NCBI RefSeq assembly: GCF_004187715.1
Contig: NZ_QZWF01000004.1
Coordinates: 124,001-188,000 of the forward strand
DNA: 64,000 bases
Direction of reading: 5' to 3'
Source of the DNA: Streptomyces sp. F001
Lineage (GTDB): Bacteria; Actinomycetota; Actinomycetes; Streptomycetales; Streptomycetaceae
Within the stretch, counting starts at the first letter, position 1. Every line of letters begins with the position of its first letter. The notes under the pieces were generated by a model that did no database searches, was not told the origin of the DNA, and saw only the letters and a program-made list of their open reading frames with translations. This document shows positions 34,863 to 43,385 of the stretch, piece after piece. The position numbers and the translations under genes were made by a program.

Positions 34863-36251
34863 ATGCGGATGCGCGGGCGCCTCGGGCTGATCGGCGCCGG
34901 GGTCGGCGCGGCGCTGCTCGCGCCGCTCGGGATACGGGCGGCCTGGCCGGACGGGGAAACGGGCGCCGACGAGAGCAGGTCGGTACCCACCGACCTGCGG
35001 AAACGGGACCCGCACGCCACCCCTGCCGCGCGCCGGGTGTACGCCCTGCTGGCGACCCTGGAGAACGACGCGCGCCGGGGTCGGCCGAGCCGCACGGTGA
35101 TCGGCCAGCACGTGGAGCTGCACAACGAGCGGTACAACCCGGCGTACGGCGACTACCGGGGCACCAAGCAGCCGGGCTACTACTACCGCAAGGCCCGGGA
35201 CATCACCGGCCGGCTGCCGGGCTTCGTCGAGCTGGACCTCGGCCCGGGCTACGGCCAAGCCGGTTGGGCGGTGGGCCGGACCCGCTCCTACTCCGGCGCA
35301 TGGCCGGGCTGCCGCCGGTACTGGGGGTACGTGGACGACGCCGTCGACCTGGCGGTCGGCGTGTGGGCGGGCCTGCCCCGGCCGGCCGACGGCTCCTACC
35401 GCCCCTCGGGCACGCACACGGACTGCGCCTCCGGCGGCGAAGTGTCCCTGCCGCACAACGGCGGCGGTCCGTCGGGCCTGGTCGGCTTCTCCTTCCACCA
35501 GCCGTACCCGGGCAGCCCGGTCAAGGGCTTCGAACAGACCAAGCACCGCAACTCCCCCGGCGCACGGGATCCCGACTGGTTCACCCGGGTCGTCACCCCG
35601 GGCACCACCGAGCACGGGGCGCTGCTCCACGACCTCGGCTTCCTCGCCGACCATCTGGGCTACCTCGCCGACCGCGGGGTGCCGGTGCTGCTGCGGCCGT
35701 ACCACGAGATGAACACGGCGCCGGGTCGGGGCTTCTGGTGGGCGGGTCAGGACCCGGCCGCGTTCCGGAGGCTGTGGCGTCTGACGTACGACTACCTCGT
35801 GGGCCGCCGCGGACTGCACAACCTGATCTTCGTGTGGGCGCCGAACTCCTGGGACGGCCGCTACGGCAAGGAGCCCCGGCCCTACTACCCCGGCGGCCGC
35901 TACGTCGACGTCGTGGGCGTCGACGACTACAGCGACACCCCCGCCCGGCCGTTCCGCGGCGAGGGCTGGACCGAGGTCTGGTACCGGGGCCTGGAGCCGT
36001 ACGGCAGACCCCGTGCCGTCACCGAGTCCTTCCACGTCCCGCTCAACGCGGCCCAGCCGAGCACCCTGGCCAGAACCCCGTGGGTGCTGTGGACGGTGTG
36101 GGGGCAGGCCCTGACGTACGACAACGTCTCCGAGCCACGGGGCAAGAACACCGGCGCCGATGTGAAGCGCACGTACGGCTCGAGCCGGGTGATCAAGGGC
36201 GGGTCGACCCAGACCGGCGGATTCGACATCAGATCACCACGTCAGACCTAA
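34863..36251 (+). CDS. Secreted GH26-type beta-mannanase
   Basis: A 462-residue protein with an N-terminal hydrophobic signal/anchor (GLIGAGVGAALLAPLGI) and one catalytic domain from about residue 55. It has the GH26 clan-A pattern: acid/base E282 in LLRPYHEMN followed by FWWAG, and nucleophile E388 in AVTESF, with the WAPNSWDGR and VGVDDYSD segments between. GH26 enzymes mostly hydrolyse beta-1,4-mannan or glucomannan, sometimes beta-1,3-xylan. It lies directly upstream of the GT2/GH113-like/nucleotidyltransferase/acetyltransferase operon, so it may trim or release that operon's polymer rather than feed on plant mannan. Confidence 0.83.
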   Translation: MRMRGRLGLIGAGVGAALLAPLGIRAAWPDGETGADESRSVPTDLRKRDPHATPAARRVYALLATLENDARRGRPSRTVIGQHVELHNERYNPAYGDYRGTKQPGYYYRKARDITGRLPGFVELDLGPGYGQAGWAVGRTRSYSGAWPGCRRYWGYVDDAVDLAVGVWAGLPRPADGSYRPSGTHTDCASGGEVSLPHNGGGPSGLVGFSFHQPYPGSPVKGFEQTKHRNSPGARDPDWFTRVVTPGTTEHGALLHDLGFLADHLGYLADRGVPVLLRPYHEMNTAPGRGFWWAGQDPAAFRRLWRLTYDYLVGRRGLHNLIFVWAPNSWDGRYGKEPRPYYPGGRYVDVVGVDDYSDTPARPFRGEGWTEVWYRGLEPYGRPRAVTESFHVPLNAAQPSTLARTPWVLWTVWGQALTYDNVSEPRGKNTGADVKRTYGSSRVIKGGSTQTGGFDIRSPRQT

Positions 36252-36264
36252 CTTGGTTAACTTT

Positions 36265-36291
36265 TGAACACATCCCCCTCACAGGTGTTCA
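36265..36291. promoter_or_regulatory. Inverted repeat upstream of the polysaccharide operon
   Basis: TGAACAC (36265-36271), 13-base spacer, GTGTTCA (36285-36291): perfect 7-bp arms in an AT-rich stretch beginning just after the GH26 gene. A likely operator for the operon starting at 36503. Confidence 0.5.
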
Positions 36292-36502
36292 CATGTCCGC
36301 CTGCATATGCCAGGATCGTGCACCTGTTTGGCACGTAGTTCTGGGCGCCTGGGGGGGCATCTGAGCGGCGCGTGCCGTACGCCAAGGGTGGCGTCGGGGG
36401 GCAGAAACCCGGAGCAAGGCTGTCGCGGTGCGCTGCGCCGTGCCATGACCGAGATCTGTTGCCTCAACGCACTATCGATCTCACGGGAGTTCCGCAGTCG
36501 TC
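36292..36502 (+). other. GC-rich leader of the polysaccharide operon
   Basis: About 210 bases without a gene ahead of the GT2 start. It contains a tight hairpin (ACGCCA-AGGG-TGGCGT, 36379-36394) and the clustered GC blocks GGCGCGTGCCG and GGTGCGCTGCGCCGTGCC. This looks like a structured 5' leader, but I could not match it to a riboswitch class. Confidence 0.4.
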
Positions 36503-37954
36503 ATGGCATCGACACTGGTCGACGGGGGTATGCCGCATTCGCGGCACAATACGAAGCTGGCAAAACGCACCGCCGCGTGGAAACCGGGGATCCTCCCGTT
36601 CCTCCTGCCCTTCGTCCTGCTGGTCGCGTTCGGGCTCTACAGCTACCGGCCCAGCTCGTCCCTGCTGAGCTGGGTCCTGACCGTCGTCTGGTCCCTGCCG
36701 GTGGCCGGTGTGCTGGTCGGCATCCAGGGAGCCCTGCTGATCCGCCGCCGGGTCCGCAAGAACGGCAAGATGATTCCGCCCGCCCCGGCCGAGCAGGACT
36801 TTCTGATCGTCCTGTGCCCGACCATCGGCCGGCACGACACCTACCCGGCCCTGGAGCGCTCGGTCCTCAGTTACGTCGAGCACCTGCCGGAGTGGTTCCC
36901 GTACATGCGGGTCGACATCCTCACCGAGGAGGGCTGCGAGGCGGCGGAGGACATCGACCGGCTCGCCGACTCCCACCCGCTGATCCGGGTGATCACCGTC
37001 CCCAAGGACTACGTCCCGGCCAACGGCACCCGCTTCAAGGCCCGCGCCAACCACTACGCCCACGAGCTGCGCATCGAGGAGGGCGAGGCCCTCGACTACG
37101 TGTGGGTGCTGCACATGGACGACGACACCGGCGTCGGCCCCGACACCGCGTCCTCGCTCGCCCAGTTCATCAACCGCCAGCGCCGTGCCCACCCCGACGA
37201 GGCCAAGCACATGGCGCAGGGCATCCTCACGTATCCGCGCGAGAACGCGGTCAACATGTTCACCTGGCTCGCGGACGCCGTGCGCCCCGCCGACGACATC
37301 GCCCGTTTCCGTGCGCTGACCGGCATGGGCACCCCGGCCGCCGGTGTGCACGGCGAGCTGCTGGTGCTGCGCGCATCCATCGAGGCCGAGATCGGCTGGG
37401 ACTTCGGTCCCAAGGAGATCGTCGAGGACGCCCGCCTCGCCCTGACCTTCTGCCGCAAGTACCCGGGCCGCAGCGACTGGTTCAACGGCCGCTGCTACGG
37501 CGCCTCCCCCGCCAGCGCGGCGGACTTCGTCAAGCAGCGCGACCGGTGGGCCTGGGGCCTGGTGGCGCTCTGCTTCAACAGGGCCGTGCCGCTGCGCTAC
37601 CGCTGGTTCCTGTCGATCTGTGTGGCCACCTGGATCCTCGGCCCGCTCCAGCACATCGGCGCCGTACTGCTCGTGGGCTGGCTCATCAACGACATGAACA
37701 CCTCGCCCGTGACCCAGTCCATCGTGATCCTCTGGGCCCTCAACTTCGCCTACGTCATCTGGACCTACTGGGAGGGGCTGCGACTGAACGCGCTCGCGTC
37801 GGTCAGCGGCCGGCGCAAGTGGTGGGAGCCGATCGTGGTGGTCGCGCTCATCCCCGTCTTCTCCGTGCTGGAAGGACTCGGCGGCTTCAAGGGCTTCCTG
37901 AAGTTCGTCCGGCGCGAGGAGAACAAGTTCGTCGTGATCGCCAAGCCCGCCTGA
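36503..37954 (+). CDS. Membrane glycosyltransferase family 2, egghead-like (putative beta-mannosyltransferase)
   Basis: A 483-residue polytopic GT2. Two N-terminal transmembrane helices (about 31-48 and 54-79) precede a cytosolic catalytic domain, with three or four helices after about 365. The donor-metal motif MDDDTG (D206-D208), the base motif EIVEDA (E308, D309) and QRDRWAWG (345-352, the Q-x-x-R-W of processive GT2s) are complete. The KARANHYAHE and RSDWFNGRCYGASP segments match the egghead/BRE-3-type GT2 group, whose animal members are beta-1,4-mannosyltransferases. It is the first gene of a four-gene operon (20-, 15- and 53-base gaps) and is probably the polymerase or core transferase of an extracellular mannan-type glycan. 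Confidence 0.8.
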   Translation: MASTLVDGGMPHSRHNTKLAKRTAAWKPGILPFLLPFVLLVAFGLYSYRPSSSLLSWVLTVVWSLPVAGVLVGIQGALLIRRRVRKNGKMIPPAPAEQDFLIVLCPTIGRHDTYPALERSVLSYVEHLPEWFPYMRVDILTEEGCEAAEDIDRLADSHPLIRVITVPKDYVPANGTRFKARANHYAHELRIEEGEALDYVWVLHMDDDTGVGPDTASSLAQFINRQRRAHPDEAKHMAQGILTYPRENAVNMFTWLADAVRPADDIARFRALTGMGTPAAGVHGELLVLRASIEAEIGWDFGPKEIVEDARLALTFCRKYPGRSDWFNGRCYGASPASAADFVKQRDRWAWGLVALCFNRAVPLRYRWFLSICVATWILGPLQHIGAVLLVGWLINDMNTSPVTQSIVILWALNFAYVIWTYWEGLRLNALASVSGRRKWWEPIVVVALIPVFSVLEGLGGFKGFLKFVRREENKFVVIAKPA

Positions 37955-37974
37955 CCGCCCGGAAGACAACTGAC

Positions 37975-39213
37975 ATGCGCTCGCGACTGCCTCTGCTTGC
38001 CATCTTCCCGGTGACCGTTCTCACCATCGTGCTGGGCGCCCCGTTCGTCCTCGGCGACCACCCGGTGCGCTGGGAGTCGGGCTCGGCCCTGCCCAGAATC
38101 GTGAGGGGCGACGCCGAGGAATCCGCCACCCCGGCCGACAACGCCACCGGTACGCCGTCCGCGTCCTCCCCCTCTTCGTCGTCCTCCGCCGACGGCCTCC
38201 AGGTCGCCAAGCCCTGGAAGGCCGGCATGCCGCAGTGGGGCGTACAGCTCTACTGGGAGGAGGAGAAGGGGAAGGGGAAACGTTCCAGCACGTTCATCGA
38301 GAACCAGGCCCGTAAGCACGCCGAGTACCTCATCGGTCTGGGCGCGAACTCGGTGTCCGTCTCCTTCCCCTTCTTCACCGAGGGCACCACGTCCGACGAA
38401 CTCTCGGCCGGAGCCAAGACACCGTCCCCTCAGCGCCTCCAGCGGGTGCTCAAGGTGTTCGAGGACGCCGGTTTCCGCACCACACTCCGCCCGATCATGG
38501 ACGAGAAGTCCCTGAACCCGCCGGACGGCTGGCGCGGCAACATCGAGCCCGCCTCGCGCTCCGCGTGGTTCGCGTCGTACGAGGAGTTCCTCACCCCGTA
38601 TCTCGAGGTCGCCGAAGAAGTGAAGGCGAACACCTTTGTGATCGGCACGGAGCTCAACTCCCTGGAGGGCGACCCGGGCTGGGACGCCCTGGTCGCCTCC
38701 GCCGAGAAGACCTTCTCCGGCGAGGTCGCCTACGACGCCAACTGGGACAACTACGTCGCCGGCCGCATCAACATGCCGGTCAGCCATCTCGGCGTCGACG
38801 CCTACTTCCCCGTCGAGGTCGAGGACACCGCGCCCGTCGAGACGCTGGTCGACGGCTGGAACGACTGGCTGGACAAGAAGGCCACCGGCCCGCTGCCCAA
38901 CATCACCATCGCCGAGTCCGGCATCGGCGCCATGGACGGCGCCTACCACGCTCCCGGCGACTTCTACACCAAGCGCGCGGTCAATCCGACAGTGCAGGCC
39001 AACTGGTACACCGCCGTCTGCCGGGTCGTCCAGGAACGGCAGATGCAGGGCGTCTACTGGTGGTCGATCTGGTTCGACGACGACCCCAACACCAAGCCCG
39101 ACGACAAGGTTGCCTCCCGGCTCGACTTCGCCGGACGCCCCCTCACCGAGAAGGCCATCAAGTCCTGCTTCACCTCTGACTACGCAGGTCCTGGGACCGA
39201 CACCGCAAGCTGA
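37975..39213 (+). CDS. Secreted TIM-barrel glycoside hydrolase, GH113-like
   Basis: A 412-residue protein. A signal/anchor helix (LPLLAIFPVTVLTIVLGAPF) and a Ser/Ala/Thr-rich linker to about residue 80 lead into one barrel domain. The pattern VQLYWEEE at the first strand, FVIGTELNSLEG (acid/base E226) and NITIAESGIGA (nucleophile E314) fits clan GH-A and resembles family GH113, a beta-mannanase family. It lies 20 bases after the GT2 gene, in the position where synthase-dependent polysaccharide operons usually keep a dedicated hydrolase that trims or releases the chain. GH113 membership is a judgement by eye. Confidence 0.7.
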   Translation: MRSRLPLLAIFPVTVLTIVLGAPFVLGDHPVRWESGSALPRIVRGDAEESATPADNATGTPSASSPSSSSSADGLQVAKPWKAGMPQWGVQLYWEEEKGKGKRSSTFIENQARKHAEYLIGLGANSVSVSFPFFTEGTTSDELSAGAKTPSPQRLQRVLKVFEDAGFRTTLRPIMDEKSLNPPDGWRGNIEPASRSAWFASYEEFLTPYLEVAEEVKANTFVIGTELNSLEGDPGWDALVASAEKTFSGEVAYDANWDNYVAGRINMPVSHLGVDAYFPVEVEDTAPVETLVDGWNDWLDKKATGPLPNITIAESGIGAMDGAYHAPGDFYTKRAVNPTVQANWYTAVCRVVQERQMQGVYWWSIWFDDDPNTKPDDKVASRLDFAGRPLTEKAIKSCFTSDYAGPGTDTAS

Positions 39214-39228
39214 CCGAGCGAGGCAATC

Positions 39229-40326
39229 ATGCAAGAAGCCATCATTTTGGTGGGCGGCAAGGGAACCCGCCTGCGCCCCCTGACGAACCACACCCCGAAG
39301 CCCCTGCTCAACGTGGCGGGCTCCTCCTTCATCCGGCACCAGATAGCCAAGCTGATGGATGCAGGCGTCGAGCACGTGGTCTTCGCCACCTCGTACCTCG
39401 CCAGCCTCTTCGAGGAGGAGTTCAAGGACTTCTCCCAGGACCTGGAGATCTCCTACGCCGTCGAGGAGGTGCCGCTCGGCACGGGCGGCGCGATCCGCAA
39501 CGCCGGCCGCCTGCTGCGCGGTGCGGCCGACGCGCCGGTGCTGATCCTCAACGGCGACATCCTGTCCGGCCTGGATCTGCGGGACGTCCTGGCGCGGCAC
39601 GAGGCGCGGGAAGCGGACGTGACGCTGCATCTCACCCGCGTTTCCGACCCCCGTGCCTTCGGCCTCGTGCCGACCGACGAGACCGGAAGGGTGCTGTCCT
39701 TCCTCGAGAAGCCCAAGACCGCCGAGGAATGCGTCACCGACCAGATCAACGCCGGTTGCTACGTGTTCCGCCGCTCCGTACTCGACGCCATCCCGGCCGA
39801 CCGCGAGGTCTCCGTCGAGCAGGAGACCTTCCCGCAACTCGTCGCCCAGGGCAGCCGCGTGTTCGGCCACACGACGGACGACTACTGGCGTGACCTCGGC
39901 ACACCGCTGGCCTTCGTCCACGGGTCCGCCGACCTGGTCACCGGCAAGGTCTCCTCTCCCCTGCTGCCGCAGCCGGGCGACACCCTGATCCACCCCACGG
40001 CCACCGTCGACCCGACCGCCCGCATCACGGGAGGCTCGACGATCGGACCGCGCGCCGTCATCGGTCCGCACGTGGTCGTCGATCGCTCCATCATCGGCGG
40101 AGGCGTCACCATCGCCCAGGGCGCGCAGATCTACGACTCCGTGGTGGACCACGACTCCTCCATCGGCACCGCGTCACTTCTTCGTGAAGCGGTGGTGGGC
40201 TGCCATGCGCACGTCGGCGCGGAGAACGAGCTGCCCTCCCAGCTGCGACTGTCCTGCGGCCTCCGCATTCCCGCCCAAGGAGTACGCGTCAGCGGCACGG
40301 CTGCCGCCTGCGCGACCGTCCACTGA
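39229..40326 (+). CDS. Sugar-1-phosphate nucleotidyltransferase (GDP-mannose pyrophosphorylase-like)
   Basis: A 365-residue two-domain enzyme. The N-terminal Rossmann-like domain has the NTP-binding signature GGKGTRLRPLTNHTPKPLL, the sugar-binding LGTGGAIRNAG and the metal LNGDILSG; the C-terminal 110 residues form a left-handed beta-helix (PTATVDPTARITGGSTIGPR). This matches the GDP-mannose/glucose-1-phosphate type with a hexapeptide tail. In this operon it probably supplies the GDP-mannose (or another NDP-sugar) for the GT2. The nucleotide and sugar cannot be fixed from sequence alone. Confidence 0.85.
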   Translation: MQEAIILVGGKGTRLRPLTNHTPKPLLNVAGSSFIRHQIAKLMDAGVEHVVFATSYLASLFEEEFKDFSQDLEISYAVEEVPLGTGGAIRNAGRLLRGAADAPVLILNGDILSGLDLRDVLARHEAREADVTLHLTRVSDPRAFGLVPTDETGRVLSFLEKPKTAEECVTDQINAGCYVFRRSVLDAIPADREVSVEQETFPQLVAQGSRVFGHTTDDYWRDLGTPLAFVHGSADLVTGKVSSPLLPQPGDTLIHPTATVDPTARITGGSTIGPRAVIGPHVVVDRSIIGGGVTIAQGAQIYDSVVDHDSSIGTASLLREAVVGCHAHVGAENELPSQLRLSCGLRIPAQGVRVSGTAAACATVH

Positions 40327-40379
40327 AAGTCGCCTGTCCATCCCCGCGGCTCGACCGGACAGTCAGTTACTGGAGAAAC

Positions 40380-42407
40380 ATGTCCCGCCATCGCACCAAG
40401 GAAGTGAAGACAGAGCGTCTTCGCAAGTACCGGCCTGACATTCAGGGCCTGCGTGCCGTAGCCATCATGATGGTCGTCAGCATGCACTGCGGCATCCTCG
40501 ACATCCACGGTGGCGTGGACGTGAGCTTCGTGCTGAGCGGCTTCCTCATCGGCAGCCAGCTCTTCGCGGAGATCGAGAAGACCGGCAAGGTGTCCCTGAC
40601 CAAGTTCTGGGCACGCCGCTTCCGCCGTCTGACGCCGCCCATGGCCGTCGTCATCGTCGGCACCGCGGCCCTGGCGTGGATCTACGGAAGCCCGCTCAAG
40701 TTCCGCGACTTCATGGCCGACGGTCTCGCCGCCTCCCTCAGCTTCATGAACTGGCGCCTGGTCGAGACCGGCACCGACTACTTCGCCAACGACGGGTCGC
40801 AGTCCCCGTATCAGCACTTCTGGTCGCTGGCCATCGAGGAGCAGTTCTACGTCGTCGCCCCGCTCCTGCTCGTCGCGGTGGTCTGGGTCAGCCGCCTGAT
40901 CTTCCGCAACCGCGCTCTGGTGGCGCTGTTCCTCATGGCTGTCATCGGCGGATCGTTCTACCTGGGCTGGTCTCAGACTCCCGAGAACCAGCCGCTCGCG
41001 TACTTCAGTACCCACACCCGGATCTGGGAGATCACCTGCGGCGTCCTGCTCGCCCTCGCCGCTCCGCTCGCCTCCCGCATGAACAGGGGCGTGGCCGCGG
41101 TCGTTTCGTGGCTGGGGCTCGGCACCGTGCTCGTCACGGCGATGCTCATCACCGAACACACGCCGCTGCCGGGGTACGCGGTGGCCGGCCCGGTCCTCGG
41201 CACCGTCATGGTCATCGCCGGTGGCTGCGCCAATCCCGGGTTCGGCGCGGAGCGGCTGCTCGACAACCCCGTCCTCGACTTCGTCGGCAACGTCAGCTAC
41301 GGCTGGTACCTGACCCACTGGCCGCTCCTGGTGCTCTGGCCGTCCATCACCGACCGTGAGTTCGCCTTCCAGGACCGGCTGCGGGTCGCCGTCCTGTCGT
41401 TCCTGGTGGCCGTCGTCCTGCACTACGCCGTCGAGCGCAAGTTCAAGAAGAACGTGCAGTGGGTGGCCCGCCCCTGGAAGGGTGTCTTCACCGGCGGGTT
41501 CACCACCGCGGGCACGGCGGGGGCGATGGTCCTGGCCACGATCATCCCGCTGAACCTGGCGACCGCACCCTCGGGGAGCACGCTCGGGGTCGGGTTCACC
41601 AGCCAGGCCTCGGTCGAGGACGCCGTGCACCGCACGCAGCTCTCCGCCACCGTGCAGAGCGCTCTTCAGGACACGCCCAAGAACTTCGCCGAGCACGGCT
41701 GCATCGACGACTTCGAGGTCAAGAAGTTCGAGATGCGGGACGGCTGTGTCGCCGGTGACCCGAAGGGCAGGAAAACCCTTGTCCTCATGGGGGACTCCCA
41801 CGCCTGGCAGTGGAACGACGTCTACCACGAGATCGGCAAGGAACTCGGCGTGCGGGTGGTGACCATCGCGAAGGGCGGCTGCTCGCCGCAGGTCTACCGC
41901 ATCATCAACCCGAACGTGAACCGCGCGTACACCGAGTGCGACAGCTGGCGCGAATCCGCCTTCGCCGAGCTGAAGAAGATCCAGCCCGACGTCCTCGTCA
42001 TCGCCGACCGGGCCCGCCGTGAGGCGAACCGGGCGGGCGCCGAGACCTCGTTCAAGGTGTTCAAGGAGACGGGCGCCAAGCTCGTCTACATGACGGACAC
42101 CCCGCAGCCCGGCCAGAACGTCCCCGACTGTCTCGCCACGCACATCGACAACATCTCCCTCTGCAACCGCAAGCAGTGGCAGGCGCTCGAGTACCCGGAG
42201 TTCCGCACCATGGAGCGGGAGGTGGCCGAGAAGTACGGTGCGGAGATCATCGACACGACACCCGCGTTCTGCGCCGTGGACATCTGCCCGGCGGTGATCG
42301 GCGACCAGGTCGTCTACTTCGACAACAGCCACATCACGTCGACGTACTCGAAGACCCTGAAGCCCTTCCTCAAGCCGGCCCTGGAAGAGGTACTGGACAA
42401 GGCGTAG
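40380..42407 (+). CDS. Acyltransferase 3 / SGNH-type polysaccharide O-acetyltransferase
   Basis: A 675-residue OafA-type protein. Residues 1-365 are the ten-helix acyltransferase-3 domain with R25 and H36 near the start (IQGLRAVAIMMVVSMHCGI) and the WSLAIEEQFY motif. One more helix (about 380-400) leads to an extracytoplasmic SGNH hydrolase-like domain with nucleophile S472 (GDSHAWQW) and D648/H651 (DNSH). Such fusions move acetyl groups from inside the cell onto an extracytoplasmic sugar polymer. As the last gene of the operon it is the likely decorator of the polysaccharide. Confidence 0.92.
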   Translation: MSRHRTKEVKTERLRKYRPDIQGLRAVAIMMVVSMHCGILDIHGGVDVSFVLSGFLIGSQLFAEIEKTGKVSLTKFWARRFRRLTPPMAVVIVGTAALAWIYGSPLKFRDFMADGLAASLSFMNWRLVETGTDYFANDGSQSPYQHFWSLAIEEQFYVVAPLLLVAVVWVSRLIFRNRALVALFLMAVIGGSFYLGWSQTPENQPLAYFSTHTRIWEITCGVLLALAAPLASRMNRGVAAVVSWLGLGTVLVTAMLITEHTPLPGYAVAGPVLGTVMVIAGGCANPGFGAERLLDNPVLDFVGNVSYGWYLTHWPLLVLWPSITDREFAFQDRLRVAVLSFLVAVVLHYAVERKFKKNVQWVARPWKGVFTGGFTTAGTAGAMVLATIIPLNLATAPSGSTLGVGFTSQASVEDAVHRTQLSATVQSALQDTPKNFAEHGCIDDFEVKKFEMRDGCVAGDPKGRKTLVLMGDSHAWQWNDVYHEIGKELGVRVVTIAKGGCSPQVYRIINPNVNRAYTECDSWRESAFAELKKIQPDVLVIADRARREANRAGAETSFKVFKETGAKLVYMTDTPQPGQNVPDCLATHIDNISLCNRKQWQALEYPEFRTMEREVAEKYGAEIIDTTPAFCAVDICPAVIGDQVVYFDNSHITSTYSKTLKPFLKPALEEVLDKA

Positions 42408-42420
42408 TCCGCATCCCGTC

Positions 42421-42447
42421 CCGCTCCGGCCACCCCGGCCGGAGCGG
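42421..42447. terminator. Bidirectional terminator between the polysaccharide operon and truA
   Basis: CCGCTCCGGCC (42421-42431) and GGCCGGAGCGG (42437-42447): a perfect 11-bp stem with loop ACCCC in the 62-base gap between two convergent genes. Confidence 0.85.
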
Positions 42448-42469
42448 CCGGACCAGACCCGTCAGCCCG

Positions 42470-43312
42470 TTACTGCCCCCGGACGCGCACCCGCCGCGCC
42501 TGCCGCTGCCGCTCCGCGAGCTGGTCGTCCGGCGGGTAGCCGACCTCCTCCAGGGTCAGCCCGTGCGGCCGGACGACATGCACGGCGCTGTCGCGGACCC
42601 GCGCGTCGAGGACCTTCCGCGGCCACTCCACACCACGGTGCCCGTCGCCCACGAACAGCAACGCACCGACCATGGAACGTACTTGGTTGTGGCAGAAGGC
42701 GTCGGCGCGGACCTCGATCTCGACGATGCCGTCCGCGTGCCGACACACCCCGAAGTCGAGGATCTCGCGGATCGTCGTCGCCCCCTCGCGCTTCTTCGCG
42801 TACGCCGCGAAGTCGTGCTCCCCGACCAGGGTCTCGGCGGCCGCCTGCATCGCGTCGACGTCCAACGCCCAGTCGTGCCAGAGCACATGGTTGCGCAGCA
42901 ACGGGTCCACGCCGCCGGGATTGTCGGTGACCCGGTAGACGTAGCGCCGCCAGATCGCCGCGAAACGAGCGTTGAAGCCACTGGGCGCCTCCCTGAGGGC
43001 CCACACCCGCACGTCCCTGGGCAGCCGCCCGGCGAGCCGCTTGAGCAGCTTCTCGTGATGCTCACGCCAGACAGCCTCCGGCAGATCCACGTGCGCCACC
43101 TGCCCGCGCGCATGCACCCCGGCGTCGGTCCGTCCGGCGACGGTCAGCTCGTAGGTGTCCCGCGACCGCGTGACGGTACGCAGCGCGTCCTCGACCTCCC
43201 CCTGCACGGTCCGCCGCCCGCCGGCCTGCTTGGCCCAGCCGGAGAAGTCGGTGCCGTCATAGGACAGATCGAGCCGTAGTCGTACGAACCCGGGCTGTAC
43301 TTCGTCACTCAC
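42470..43312 (-). CDS. truA: tRNA pseudouridine(38-40) synthase
   Basis: A 280-residue TruA that isomerises U38-U40 in the anticodon arm. The catalytic aspartate D63 lies in the universal AGRTDAGVHARGQ, and RLRLDLSYDGTDFSGWAKQ and the AANTLVGEHDFAAYAK-like segment (here AAETLVGEHDF) are present. A basic tail (ERQRQARRVRVRGQ) ends the protein. It lies at the promoter-distal end of the rpsM-rpsK-rpoA-rplQ group but is separated from rplQ by a terminator. Confidence 0.95.
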   Translation of the reverse strand: MSDEVQPGFVRLRLDLSYDGTDFSGWAKQAGGRRTVQGEVEDALRTVTRSRDTYELTVAGRTDAGVHARGQVAHVDLPEAVWREHHEKLLKRLAGRLPRDVRVWALREAPSGFNARFAAIWRRYVYRVTDNPGGVDPLLRNHVLWHDWALDVDAMQAAAETLVGEHDFAAYAKKREGATTIREILDFGVCRHADGIVEIEVRADAFCHNQVRSMVGALLFVGDGHRGVEWPRKVLDARVRDSAVHVVRPHGLTLEEVGYPPDDQLAERQRQARRVRVRGQ

Positions 43313-43335
43313 TCCTTGATCCTCTCAGGTACGCG

Positions 43336-43367
43336 AAAACGGGCCCGCCCCGTCAAGGGCGGACCCG
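43336..43367 (-). terminator. rplQ terminator
   Basis: CGGGCCCGCCC (43340-43350) pairs with GGGCGGACCCG (43357-43367) with one mismatch, and the minus-strand transcript then reads TTTT. It marks the end of the rpoA-rplQ transcript. Confidence 0.85.
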
Positions 43368-43385
43368 CTCAGCGAGAGCTCAGCC

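Noticed and set aside
33864..36035. A 723-codon minus-strand frame
   Set aside because: Shadow of the 33942 gene and GH26; the plus-strand frames carry the motifs.
36292..36502. c-di-AMP (ydaO) or c-di-GMP riboswitch upstream of the GT2
   Set aside because: The conserved core sequences of these classes could not be found; only generic hairpins are present.
37765..42332. Two minus-strand frames of 795 and 733 codons
   Set aside because: They mirror the polysaccharide operon; composition is Val/Asp/Gly/Arg-rich with no motif or ribosome site.
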